A stretch of 64,000 nucleotides of DNA, taken from the NCBI RefSeq assembly GCF_900106095.1, contig NZ_FNUD01000002.1:744001-808000 (forward strand). Reading direction: 5' to 3'. This document shows positions 54,542-63,225 of the stretch, one piece after another (position 1 is the stretch's first letter; every line of letters starts with the position of its first letter). The position numbers were made by a program, and so were the translations under genes. The stretch is from Pseudomonas deceptionensis (lineage in GTDB: Bacteria; Pseudomonadota; Gammaproteobacteria; Pseudomonadales; Pseudomonadaceae). Under the pieces are notes generated by a model. That model was not told the DNA's origin. It did no database searches and was given only the letters and a program-made list of their open reading frames with translations.

Positions 54542-55936
54542 ATGAGCACCGACAAGACCAATCAGTCCTGGGGCGGCCGCTTCAGTGAACCCGTCGACGC
54601 CTTCGTTGCGCGTTTCACCGCCTCCGTCACTTTCGACCAGCGCCTTTATCGTCACGACATCATGGGCTCCGTGGCTCACGCCACCATGCTGGCCAAGGTC
54701 GGCGTGCTGACTGATGCCGAACGCGACAGCATCATCGAAGGCCTGAAATCCATCCAGAGCGAAATCGAAGCCGGCACGTTTGACTGGCGCATCGATCTGG
54801 AAGACGTGCACATGAACATCGAGGCGCGTCTGACTGACCGCATCGGCGTGACCGGCAAAAAGCTGCACACCGGGCGCAGCCGTAACGACCAGGTGGCCAC
54901 CGATATCCGCCTGTGGCTGCGTGACGAAATTGACGTAATCCTGGCTGAAATCACCCGCCTGCAAAAAGGCCTGCTGGAGCAAGCCGAGCGCGAAGCCGAA
55001 ACCATCATGCCGGGCTTCACGCACCTGCAAACCGCCCAGCCAGTGACTTTCGGTCACCACATGCTGGCCTGGTTCGAGATGCTCAGCCGCGACTACGAGC
55101 GCCTCGTAGACTGCCGCAAGCGCACCAACCGCATGCCGCTGGGCAGCGCTGCACTGGCCGGTACCACGTACCCGATCGACCGCGAGTTCACGGCTCAATT
55201 GCTGGGTTTTGACGCCGTGGGCGGCAACTCGCTGGACAACGTGTCTGATCGCGACTTCGCCATCGAATTCTGCGCAGCGGCCAGCATTGCGATGATGCAC
55301 TTGTCGCGCTTCTCCGAAGAGCTGGTGCTGTGGACCAGTGCGCAATTCCAGTTCATCGACTTGCCGGACCGCTTCTGCACCGGCAGCTCGATCATGCCGC
55401 AAAAGAAAAACCCCGACGTGCCAGAACTGGTACGTGGCAAAAGTGGCCGTGTATTCGGCGCACTGATGGGCCTGCTGACCCTGATGAAAGGCCAGCCACT
55501 GGCTTACAACAAGGACAACCAGGAAGACAAAGAGCCGTTGTTCGATGCGGCCGACACGCTGCGCGATTCGTTGCGCGCATTTGCCGACATGATCCCGGCG
55601 ATCAAGCCCAAGCACGCGATCATGCGTGAAGCGGCGTTGCGCGGGTTCTCGACCGCCACCGACCTGGCGGACTACCTGGTACGCCGTGGCCTGCCGTTCC
55701 GTGATTGCCACGAAATCGTCGGCCATGCTGTGAAATACGGCGTAGAGACGGGCAAGGATCTGGCAGAAATGAGCCTCGAAGAACTGCGCAAGTTCAGCGA
55801 TCAGATCGAAGACGATGTGTTTGCCGTACTGACACTGGAAGGCTCGGTCAATGCCCGTAATCACATCGGCGGCACCGCGCCGGCGCAAGTGAAAGCGGCT
55901 GTTGTTCGCGGCAAGGCGTTGCTGGCCAGCCGTTAA
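54542..55936 (+). CDS. argH: Argininosuccinate lyase
   Basis: A 464-residue member of the fumarase/aspartase superfamily that splits argininosuccinate into arginine and fumarate. Motifs are the N-terminal [49 protein letters not shown] and the superfamily signature [15 protein letters not shown] with the catalytic serine. Length is standard. A strong terminator follows. Confidence 0.97.
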   Translation: MSTDKTNQSWGGRFSEPVDAFVARFTASVTFDQRLYRHDIMGSVAHATMLAKVGVLTDAERDSIIEGLKSIQSEIEAGTFDWRIDLEDVHMNIEARLTDRIGVTGKKLHTGRSRNDQVATDIRLWLRDEIDVILAEITRLQKGLLEQAEREAETIMPGFTHLQTAQPVTFGHHMLAWFEMLSRDYERLVDCRKRTNRMPLGSAALAGTTYPIDREFTAQLLGFDAVGGNSLDNVSDRDFAIEFCAAASIAMMHLSRFSEELVLWTSAQFQFIDLPDRFCTGSSIMPQKKNPDVPELVRGKSGRVFGALMGLLTLMKGQPLAYNKDNQEDKEPLFDAADTLRDSLRAFADMIPAIKPKHAIMREAALRGFSTATDLADYLVRRGLPFRDCHEIVGHAVKYGVETGKDLAEMSLEELRKFSDQIEDDVFAVLTLEGSVNARNHIGGTAPAQVKAAVVRGKALLASR

Positions 55937-55953
55937 GCGGCACGAGCACCATC

Positions 55954-55984
55954 AAAAACGGGCACCCAAAGGTGCCCGTTTTTT
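55954..55984. terminator. Bidirectional Rho-independent terminator
   Basis: AAAAACGGGCACC CAAA GGTGCCCGTTTTTT is a perfect stem between the convergent argH and GST genes, with a T-run for argH and an A-run that reads as T for the other strand. Confidence 0.93.
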
Positions 55985-56004
55985 ATCCAGCGACAGTACG
56001 ACGG

Positions 56005-56664
56005 TTATTTCTTGCTGCTGATCCAGGCCAGAAACTGCGGCATGGCCGCTTCCTTGTCGGCGGCAATTTTCTGCACGTGCGGGTTTTGCTCCAGCCGCTC
56101 CAGCAGCGCTTTGGCACCCGGCATGTCAGCCAGCAGGTCCAGACCGAATATCTTGTGCCCTACGGCACAGGCCAGGTTGACGCTGTAGGCGAAGTAGATA
56201 TCCGCCACGCTCAGCGTTTCGCCTGCCACAAAGGGTGCGAACTTGCCGTGGCGACCCAGCGAAGCCATGCCTTCCAGCAACTCGGTACGGGCTTTGGCCT
56301 TGATCGCGTCCGGCACAGGCATGCCGAAAAATGCTTCGGCGTAGCAAGCACGGGCAGGCAATTCGATATACAGCTCGATTTCTTTGGCCAGCGCCAGCAC
56401 TTGCGCGCGCTCGAACGGATCAACCGGCAGCAATTTCGGGCCTGGCTGAGTTTGCTCGATGTACTCCAGGATCACGCTGGTTTCGTTGATAAAACCTTGA
56501 TCAACGCCCAGAACAGGGACTTTGCCACGCGGGCTGACAGCTAACGCCTCAGGGGTTTGACCGGCAAAAAACGGCACCTCTTCAAAAGGTACGCCCTTCT
56601 CCAGCAGCGCCAGTTTGACCATGTTGTAGTAGTTGCTGACTGCAAATCCATAAAGCTTAAGCAT
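56005..56664 (-). CDS. Glutathione S-transferase family protein
   Basis: A 219-residue protein with an N-terminal thioredoxin-like domain (about 1-80: LKLYGFAVSNYYNMVKLALLEKG ... GKVPVLGVDQGFINETSVILEYIEQ, where SVILEYIE holds the glutathione gamma-glutamyl site) and a C-terminal helical domain (about 90-210). Ser9 or Tyr11 may be the catalytic residue. Bacterial homologues act in detoxification, but the substrate is unknown. The longer Asn-rich start motif is conserved in Pseudomonas. Confidence 0.88.
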   Translation of the reverse strand: MLKLYGFAVSNYYNMVKLALLEKGVPFEEVPFFAGQTPEALAVSPRGKVPVLGVDQGFINETSVILEYIEQTQPGPKLLPVDPFERAQVLALAKEIELYIELPARACYAEAFFGMPVPDAIKAKARTELLEGMASLGRHGKFAPFVAGETLSVADIYFAYSVNLACAVGHKIFGLDLLADMPGAKALLERLEQNPHVQKIAADKEAAMPQFLAWISSKK

Positions 56665-56790
56665 TACAAATGCCTCCAGGCCGTGTTGGGGGTTGGCTGT
56701 GCCTGTTATAGAACTTCACGTCTACGCTGGCTAGCAGCATCACTGAGTTGAATACAGTTAGACTGCCTGCCTTTACTTAAGGAGCCTGCC

Positions 56791-57075
56791 ATGAGCGAGC
56801 CAGTTGATATCGATAACGAAGAAGAAGAGTTCGCCGAGTCCACGCTGATTCAGGCCATTGAAAACCAGATCGAAAGCGACAACCCGCCTGCTGCCAAAGC
56901 CACGTTCAACAAGCTGACCCTGGTCGGCTACGAGCGCGACGACATCCTGCAAATGATGGCCCACGTGCTGGCCGTGGAAATTGACGCGATCCTCGAAGAA
57001 GACCGCGCTTTTAACACCGAGTGGTACGAAGCAGCCCTGCGCGCACTGCCGACCCTGCCGCCCGAGAAAAACTGA
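56791..57075 (+). CDS. Small acidic hypothetical protein, 94 residues
   Basis: The frame begins at ATG 56791, with AAGGAG upstream. The product starts with an acidic run (DIDNEEEEFAES), followed by ENQIESDNPPAAKATFNKLTLVGYERDDILQMMAHVLAVEID. That G-Y-x-R-D-D-I-xx-M-M-A-HVLA-x-EI helix pattern recalls small DUF1841-type helical proteins, but assignment is not firm. No cysteines and no membrane segment. Its stop is 9 bases from the convergent c-di-GMP gene. Conserved hypothetical of pseudomonads in my reading. Confidence 0.7.
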   Translation: MSEPVDIDNEEEEFAESTLIQAIENQIESDNPPAAKATFNKLTLVGYERDDILQMMAHVLAVEIDAILEEDRAFNTEWYEAALRALPTLPPEKN

Positions 57076-57083
57076 GCCACGGC

Positions 57084-59006
57084 TCAGGCGCGAATCACGG
57101 GGGCTCGCTGCCAGTCCAGCTCCTTGGCAGGCATCGGGCGCCCGAACCAGTAGCCCTGACCCAGGTTGCAGTTGAAGTCGAGCAGGAATTGCGCCTGCTC
57201 GACTTGCTCTATCCCTTCGGCATGCACCTGCAGGCCCATGCTTTGAGCGAGCGCGATGACCGCCCGCACAATCGCGACATCATCATTGTCCTCGGGCAAG
57301 CCCGCCACAAATCCCTGATCGATTTTCAGCTTCTGCACGGGCATTTGCTTAAGCCGCAACAGCGATGAGAAACCGGTTCCAAAGTCATCAATGGCCAGGC
57401 GTAAACCCAGCGCCCGCAGGCGGTGCATTTGCTCCAGTGCGACTTGCGAGTTGTCCATTACGGCGCTTTCGGTGACTTCAAGCTCTAGCAATTGCGGGTT
57501 CAGACCCGTGTCTGCCAGTACCGTTGAAACCAGCCGGTACAGCTCAGGGCGGGCAAACAACCGGCTGGAAATATTCACCGCTACGAACGACAGCTCCACG
57601 CCTGCGGCTTGCCACTGACACATCTGCCAACAGGCTTGCTCCAGCACCCAGGCATCGATTTCAGCAATCAGGCCGGTGCGTTCGGCGATCGGGATAAATT
57701 CCCCCGGAGACACCAGCCCCCGCAGCGGATGCTGCCAGCGCACCAGCGCTTCAACACCAATCAAGCGGCTGGTTTGCAGGTCGTGTACCGGCTGGTAGTA
57801 CACCCGCAACTCTTGCTGCTCCAGCGCGCGGCGCAAATCGCTGGCCACCTCGATACGGTACTGCGCATGGGCTGTCAGCTCTTCGGTGTACAACGCGTAA
57901 CCTTCACGCCCGGCACTTTTGGCCTTGAACAGGGCAGAGTCAGCATTGCGCAGCAATTGTTCAGCGTTCAATGCATCGCTGGGGAACACGCTGATACCGA
58001 CACTGGCACTGATAAACAGCTGATGCCTGTCGATATCGAATGCGCCTTTCATAAGCTCCAGCACTTGCTGCGCCAGGGCCGCGGCCTGGCTCACTTGCCC
58101 GCAGCTCTCAATCAGCACGCCAAACTCATCCCCCCCAAGCCTGGCCACCGTAAAGCCTTTGCCAAACACGCGGTGCAAACGATCGGCGACGGCCTTGAGC
58201 AGCAGGTCCCCCACGTTGTGACCGAGGCTGTCATTGATGATTTTGAAATGATCGAGGTCTATCAGCAGCAACGCGCAGCCACACTGCTGGCGTTGCGAAT
58301 AAGCCAGCGCCTGCTCGGTGCGGTCAGTAAACAACAAGCGATTGGGCAGATCGGTCAGCGGGTCGTGGTGAACCAGCCGCGCCAGCTCGGTCTGGGAGTT
58401 TTTGATCGCGGAAATATCTGAAAAAACCGCGACATAGTGGCTGACCTGGCCGTTGCCATCGGTGATCGCGCGCACGGTCTGCCACTGCGGGTAAACCTCG
58501 CCGCTTTTACGCCGGTTCCAGATCTCGCCGTGCCAATTGCCGCTTTCCTGTAACGACTTGAACATCGCCTCATAAAAAGCCGGCCCATGCCGCCCCGACT
58601 TGAACATGTTCGGCCGCCGGCCGAGCACCTCTTCGACCGGGTAGCCGGTGATTTCAACCAGGGCACGATTCACATGCACGATCGCGCCACGGCTGTCGCT
58701 GACCAACACGCCTTCGCGAGTGCAATCAAAAACCACAGCGGCCTGACGCAAGCGCTCTTGATCCAGACGCTGACGTTTCAGCCCCGCACCCGCACCCAAA
58801 AAACCGAGCAGACGTCCGCGGGCGAAAAAAATTATGACGGCGCTGAAAAGGGCAAATACATAGCCATTTACACGCTGCCAATGCGCTAACTGCGCTGAAT
58901 CATCGAAATAACTGTTCAATAAATGATCAGTTAATTGCAGCCAGAAAACCGATAACAACCCGTACAACAGGGCCGCACGCAAGGCATCGCGAGAGGAAAC
59001 AGACAT
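57084..59006 (-). CDS. Membrane PAS-GGDEF-EAL cyclic-di-GMP protein
   Basis: A 640-residue protein with two N-terminal membrane helices (about 8-28 and 45-65), a PAS domain (about 90-205: GVLVSDSRGAIVHVNRALVEITGY), a GGDEF domain with intact RLGGDEFGVL and an EAL domain with VEALVRWQHP, NISSRLF and DDFGTGFSSL, so both sites look competent. The inhibitory RxxD site before GGDEF is absent. It resembles the PA0285-type protein that is next to desA in P. aeruginosa, and desA is indeed its divergent neighbour here. Confidence 0.93.
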   Translation of the reverse strand: MSVSSRDALRAALLYGLLSVFWLQLTDHLLNSYFDDSAQLAHWQRVNGYVFALFSAVIIFFARGRLLGFLGAGAGLKRQRLDQERLRQAAVVFDCTREGVLVSDSRGAIVHVNRALVEITGYPVEEVLGRRPNMFKSGRHGPAFYEAMFKSLQESGNWHGEIWNRRKSGEVYPQWQTVRAITDGNGQVSHYVAVFSDISAIKNSQTELARLVHHDPLTDLPNRLLFTDRTEQALAYSQRQQCGCALLLIDLDHFKIINDSLGHNVGDLLLKAVADRLHRVFGKGFTVARLGGDEFGVLIESCGQVSQAAALAQQVLELMKGAFDIDRHQLFISASVGISVFPSDALNAEQLLRNADSALFKAKSAGREGYALYTEELTAHAQYRIEVASDLRRALEQQELRVYYQPVHDLQTSRLIGVEALVRWQHPLRGLVSPGEFIPIAERTGLIAEIDAWVLEQACWQMCQWQAAGVELSFVAVNISSRLFARPELYRLVSTVLADTGLNPQLLELEVTESAVMDNSQVALEQMHRLRALGLRLAIDDFGTGFSSLLRLKQMPVQKLKIDQGFVAGLPEDNDDVAIVRAVIALAQSMGLQVHAEGIEQVEQAQFLLDFNCNLGQGYWFGRPMPAKELDWQRAPVIRA

Positions 59007-59155
59007 AAGAAAGTTAAAGCGCCTACAAAAAAATGGGAATTATAGTGTAAGAAACATCCGGGCACTCTTATCTGAAAGGCCGACTGGTTTTATCTGGCTG
59101 CATGGTGATAATGCATGTTGCAGTTTTTTTCATCTTCCCGAGGGCCAAACAGCCT

Positions 59156-60340
59156 ATGTGGTACAACGGTTTTCTCGACTTGTCAGCCTGGCAACTGGTG
59201 GCAGTCACTCTGTTGATGACCCACGTGACCATTATCGGTGTCACGGTTTATCTACACCGCTACTCAGCCCACCGCTCCCTGGAGCTCAACGGTGGCCTGA
59301 AACACTTTTTCCGTTTCTGGCTGTGGCTGACCACGGCGCAGAACACCCGTGAGTGGACAGCCATCCACCGCAAACACCACGCCAAGTGCGAAACCGTCGA
59401 TGACCCCCATAGCCCGGTTATCAAAGGGTTATCGACCGTTCTGCGAAAAGGTGCAGAGCTGTATCGCGAAGAAGCACAGAACCCTGAAACACTGCGTATC
59501 TACGGTAAAAATTGCCCGGAAGACTGGATCGAGCGCAATCTTTACTCGCGTTACAAAATGCTGGGTGTCAGCCTGATGCTGGTCATCGACTTGCTGCTGT
59601 TCGGCGCCATCGGCCTGACCATCTGGGCCATCCAGATGATGTGGATTCCGGTATGGGCGGCAGGTGTCGTCAACGGTCTGGGCCACGCGGTGGGTTATCG
59701 CAATTTTGAGTGCCGCGACGCTGCGACCAATCTGGTGCCGTGGGGCATCATCATTGGCGGTGAAGAGCTGCACAACAACCACCACACCTACCCCAACTCG
59801 GCCAAAATGTCGGTCAAGAAGTGGGAGTTCGATTTGGGTTGGGCCTGGATCAAAGTCTTCAGCTTTTTGCGTCTGGCCAAGGTTCAGCGCGTTGCGCCTA
59901 TCGCCCACCGGGTAGAAGGCAAAGGCAATCTGGACATGGACACCGCGATGGCGATCCTCAACAACCGTTTCCAGATCATGGCCCAGTACCGCAAGCTGGT
60001 CATCGCGCCGCTGGTTCAGCAGGAGCTGTCCAAGGTCGATCACTCGGTGCGCCACCAGTTCCGCCGGGCCAAGCGTCTGCTTTCCCGTGAAACCAGCCTT
60101 CTCGAAGAGCGCCATCACCAGCGAATCGAAACGATGCTGGAGCACAGCCACTCGCTGAAAGTGATTTACGAGAAGCGCCTGGCCCTGCAACAGATCTGGG
60201 TCAAGACCAGCACCAATGGTCACGACATGCTGGCCGCGATCAAGGAATGGGTACACGAAGCAGAAGCCAGCGGGATTCAGTCGCTGCGCGAATTTGCCCA
60301 TCAACTGAAAACCTACTCGCTGCGTCCTGCGGCCGTTTAG
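59156..60340 (+). CDS. desA: Acyl-lipid delta-9 fatty acid desaturase
   Basis: A 394-residue membrane di-iron enzyme that introduces a cis double bond in phospholipid acyl chains, used by pseudomonads for membrane fluidity. The three histidine boxes are HRYSAHRS, HRKHHAKC and HNNHHTYP. The start MWYNGFLDLSAW is that of the P. aeruginosa DesA; 18 upstream codons of open frame are not used. The C-terminal part (about 300-394) is a charged coiled coil. Divergent from the GGDEF-EAL gene by 149 bases. Confidence 0.95.
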   Translation: MWYNGFLDLSAWQLVAVTLLMTHVTIIGVTVYLHRYSAHRSLELNGGLKHFFRFWLWLTTAQNTREWTAIHRKHHAKCETVDDPHSPVIKGLSTVLRKGAELYREEAQNPETLRIYGKNCPEDWIERNLYSRYKMLGVSLMLVIDLLLFGAIGLTIWAIQMMWIPVWAAGVVNGLGHAVGYRNFECRDAATNLVPWGIIIGGEELHNNHHTYPNSAKMSVKKWEFDLGWAWIKVFSFLRLAKVQRVAPIAHRVEGKGNLDMDTAMAILNNRFQIMAQYRKLVIAPLVQQELSKVDHSVRHQFRRAKRLLSRETSLLEERHHQRIETMLEHSHSLKVIYEKRLALQQIWVKTSTNGHDMLAAIKEWVHEAEASGIQSLREFAHQLKTYSLRPAAV

Positions 60341-60346
60341 GAATAA

Positions 60347-60391
60347 CCCTCACCCTGGCCGCCCTCTCCTTCGAGGGGGCCTGGGTGAGGG
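60347..60391. repeat. CCCTCACCC-type extragenic palindrome, copy 2
   Basis: CCCTCACCC and GGGTGAGGG pair as outer arms, with inner GCCCTCTCC/GGGGGC partly paired. It lies between the convergent desA and HDOD genes. Related to 19839. Confidence 0.75.
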
Positions 60392-60404
60392 GCTTCAGAC
60401 GCTG

Positions 60405-61619
60405 TCATACCGCCTTGAGCAACCGCGACAACTCTGACACCCCGACCCTCAACAACCGTGCCGTTTTGCTGCTGGCCAGCACGTCTACGCCTTCCTCAGG
60501 TGCCAGGCCGGCCACTTGTGCCGCCAGGTTCATGACCAGCGACTCCCGCGAATAGACCCCGCCCCCCAAGTGGTAAATCGCCGCGATCAACTCACGCAGC
60601 TCCAACGGCAAGCGCCAGCGGGTGCGTAACGCCGAGCCGTAGGCGGCGCCAAATTCGGCCAGTGACGCATCGATGGCCCGGGTATCCAGCTCTCCACCGC
60701 CCTGCTGCCACTCCTGCAAACAACGCAACACGGCCAGGTCCCCCAGGCGGTGCAGCAACCCGGCGCAATAACAGCGCTCTTGATCCAGATTCAGCATGCC
60801 CGCCAACGTGCGGCCATAGTCCGCCGCACGCAGCGACAACGCCCAGTAACGTTCGGCGTAATCTGCCAGGCAAGGATCGCTCAGCTGCGCACTGCGCTTG
60901 AGTGTCAGCCCAAGCACCAGATTCATGCCTTGGACCGGCCCCAAGCGCTGCAGAGCCTGTTCAAGGGTCTGCGCCGGGCTGACGCGGTGTTGCGCCGCGC
61001 TGTTGGCCGCCGCAATCAGGACTGCCGTGATTTGCGGATCGGTACGCACGGCCTGCTCAAGCAGTGCGAGGTCCAGCCCGTCAGGGCCAAGGCTGCCTTT
61101 GAGCGCCGATTGCGCATCCACCAGTAGCGGCGCGCCATCTGAAGATGCACGGTGCTGTTCCAGAAAACGCGGAAGGGTCGTGCCAGGCGCGAGTGTCGGT
61201 GCATCACACGACACCTCTTGCCCGGCCTCGAGCAACAGCACCTTGAGGCGCTTGGTCAGGCCTTCAATGTCCAGCGGAGTCGTCAGGTAAGCCGTCGGTG
61301 CCATAGGCAAGGCTTCGCGCACACTGGCGCTGTCACTGCGCTCACTGAGCAGAATAAATGGCAGCGCCGGAACAGCGCGGCGCTGGCGTACAGCGCGCAG
61401 CAGGTCCAGGCCACCTATGCCGGGCAAGTCCCTGTCGGCAATCACCAGGCCATAAGGTTTTTTGCCCAGCAGCGCGAACGCCTGCTGGCCGTCACCACAG
61501 ACATCCAGCTGAGCGTCGCAGCGCACAGTCAACACGACTTGCTTGAGCAAGTCCCGAGTCCAAGGATCGGCCTCGGCAATCAATACATTTGGTACTGCTT
61601 TTAAATCTACAACCGTCAT
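60405..61619 (-). CDS. Response regulator with HDOD domain
   Basis: A 404-residue protein with an N-terminal receiver domain (about 9-130; likely phospho-acceptor Asp62 in LVIADRDLPGIGG) and a C-terminal HDOD domain (about 170-370: LLEQAVRTDPQITAVLIAAANSA, ALQRLGPVQGMNLVLGL, AGLLHRLGDLAVL). The HD residues of true phosphohydrolases are degenerate (H-R-L-G-D), as expected for HDOD, so it is a signalling scaffold, not an enzyme. Start ATG 61619 has GGGGAG 8 bases upstream. Cognate kinase unknown. Confidence 0.88.
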   Translation of the reverse strand: MTVVDLKAVPNVLIAEADPWTRDLLKQVVLTVRCDAQLDVCGDGQQAFALLGKKPYGLVIADRDLPGIGGLDLLRAVRQRRAVPALPFILLSERSDSASVREALPMAPTAYLTTPLDIEGLTKRLKVLLLEAGQEVSCDAPTLAPGTTLPRFLEQHRASSDGAPLLVDAQSALKGSLGPDGLDLALLEQAVRTDPQITAVLIAAANSAAQHRVSPAQTLEQALQRLGPVQGMNLVLGLTLKRSAQLSDPCLADYAERYWALSLRAADYGRTLAGMLNLDQERCYCAGLLHRLGDLAVLRCLQEWQQGGGELDTRAIDASLAEFGAAYGSALRTRWRLPLELRELIAAIYHLGGGVYSRESLVMNLAAQVAGLAPEEGVDVLASSKTARLLRVGVSELSRLLKAV

Positions 61620-61707
61620 CCAATATGCTCCCCGCGCAATGCCTGCACCTTAGTCAAAGGCCATTCGCGGATACAGAAAAAAAACCCCAAACAAATGCAT
61701 CAGGCAC

Positions 61708-61733
61708 AAAAAAACCGCCGAAGCGGTTTTTTT
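61708..61733 (-). terminator. Rho-independent terminator of gabT
   Basis: AAAAAAACCGC CGAA GCGGTTTTTTT is a perfect stem with A/T-runs on both sides, 31 bases after the gabT stop codon on its strand. Confidence 0.9.
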
Positions 61734-61764
61734 GCATCTCAGCTCACACCCTCAAGGGCGGGGC

Positions 61765-63048
61765 TCAAGCCAGTTCAGCGAAGCACTCTTCGATGATGGC
61801 CAGGCCTTTGTCCAGTTGCTCGTCCGGCGAGGTCAACGGAACCAGTACGCGCAGTACGTTGCCGTAAGTGCCGCACGACAGCAGGATCAAACCTTTATCA
61901 CGTGCCTTGGCAACCACTTGGGCCACTGCAGCGGCGTTGGGTTTGTGCGAGTCGCCGCCTTCGAACAGCTCGACCGCAATCATCGCGCCCAGGGCACGCA
62001 CGTCACCGATAACCGGGTACTTGGCCTGAATGGCCTTGAGGCCCGTGACCAGACGCTCGCCAACTTCTTTGCAGCGATCCAGCAGGTGTTCTTCTTCAAA
62101 CACCTCAAGTACTGCCAGCGCAGCGGCGCAAGCAATCGGGCTGCCGGCATAGGTGCCGCCCAGGCCCCCTGGCGCAATGGCGTCCATGTACTCCGCCTTG
62201 CCGCACACACCGGCCAGCGGGAAGCCGCCAGCGATGGATTTGGCGAAGGTGGTCAGGTCGGCAGTAACGCCCATCTGTTCCATGGCGAAGAAGGTGCCAG
62301 TACGGCCAGCGCCGGTTTGCACTTCGTCAGCGATCAGCAGGATGCCGTGCTTGTCGCACAGCTCGCGCAGGCGGGCCATGAACGCTTTCGGCGCCACGTA
62401 GAAGCCACCTTCGCCCTGAACCGGCTCGATGATGATGGCAGCGATGTCTTTAGGCTCGGCATCGTTTTTGAAGATGCGTTCGATGCTGGCGATGGAATCG
62501 TCAACCGAGATGCCATGCATTTCGCACGGGAACAGAGCGCGGAAGATGCCGCCTGGCATCAGGCCCATGCCTGCCGAGTACGGCACGACTTTGCCGGTCA
62601 GGCCCAGGGTCATCATGGTGCGACCGTGGTACGCGCCAGTGAAAGCGATCACGCCAGCACGGCCAGTGGCAGCGCGGGCAATTTTCACGGCGTTTTCAAC
62701 GGCTTCAGAACCGGTGGTGACCAACAGGGTTTTCTTGTCGAAATTGCCCGGCACCTTGGCGTTGATCTTTTCGCACAGCTCAACGTACGGCTCGTAAGCC
62801 AGTACCTGGAAGCAGGTGTGGGTCAGCTTGGTCAGTTGCTCTTGCACGGCGGCAATGATTTTCGGGTGCAGGTGACCGGTGTTCAGTACCGCGATACCGC
62901 CCGCAAAGTCGATAAATTCACGACCTTCAACGTCGGTTACGGTGGCGTTCTTCGCCGACTCGGCAAAGATCGGGTGGATCTGGCCAACACCGCGCGGGAC
63001 AGCAGCTTCACGGCGTTTCATCAGGGATGCGTTGGTCTTGTTGCTCAT
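61765..63048 (-). CDS. gabT: 4-aminobutyrate aminotransferase
   Basis: A 427-residue PLP enzyme that moves the amino group of GABA to 2-oxoglutarate. Motifs are FIDFAGGIAVLNTGH, TGSEAVENAVKIARAATGR, the aspartate of ADEVQTGAGRTG, and the Schiff-base lysine in TFAKSIAGGFPLAGVCG. ATG 63048 with GAGGAAC upstream starts MSNKTNASLMKRREAAVPRG, the usual start. It follows gabD by 177 bases in the same direction, forming gabDT. Confidence 0.96.
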   Translation of the reverse strand: MSNKTNASLMKRREAAVPRGVGQIHPIFAESAKNATVTDVEGREFIDFAGGIAVLNTGHLHPKIIAAVQEQLTKLTHTCFQVLAYEPYVELCEKINAKVPGNFDKKTLLVTTGSEAVENAVKIARAATGRAGVIAFTGAYHGRTMMTLGLTGKVVPYSAGMGLMPGGIFRALFPCEMHGISVDDSIASIERIFKNDAEPKDIAAIIIEPVQGEGGFYVAPKAFMARLRELCDKHGILLIADEVQTGAGRTGTFFAMEQMGVTADLTTFAKSIAGGFPLAGVCGKAEYMDAIAPGGLGGTYAGSPIACAAALAVLEVFEEEHLLDRCKEVGERLVTGLKAIQAKYPVIGDVRALGAMIAVELFEGGDSHKPNAAAVAQVVAKARDKGLILLSCGTYGNVLRVLVPLTSPDEQLDKGLAIIEECFAELA

Positions 63049-63225
63049 GGTGTTCCTCATTCGCCGCTCATCAAGCGGCGTGGTTCAAGGCTGACGCGCC
63101 GGGAAGACAACAGGCCAGCATGCGATGATCGACTGGCATGGCGCTCCCGGCCACAAAAATTAACAGTTTGAAACGCAGGGGAAGCATCGCTCTCGTGCCC
63201 CCTCTGCTTGAACCACCCGCCGGGT

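Noticed and set aside
54485..55888. 467-codon frame on the minus strand opposite argH
   Set aside because: Antisense shadow of argH. It is not a displaced algZ, as it has no kinase motifs.
61732..63171. 479-codon open frame on the plus strand across gabT
   Set aside because: Antisense to gabT, and it runs through the gabT terminator region and leader. The product resembles no protein family.
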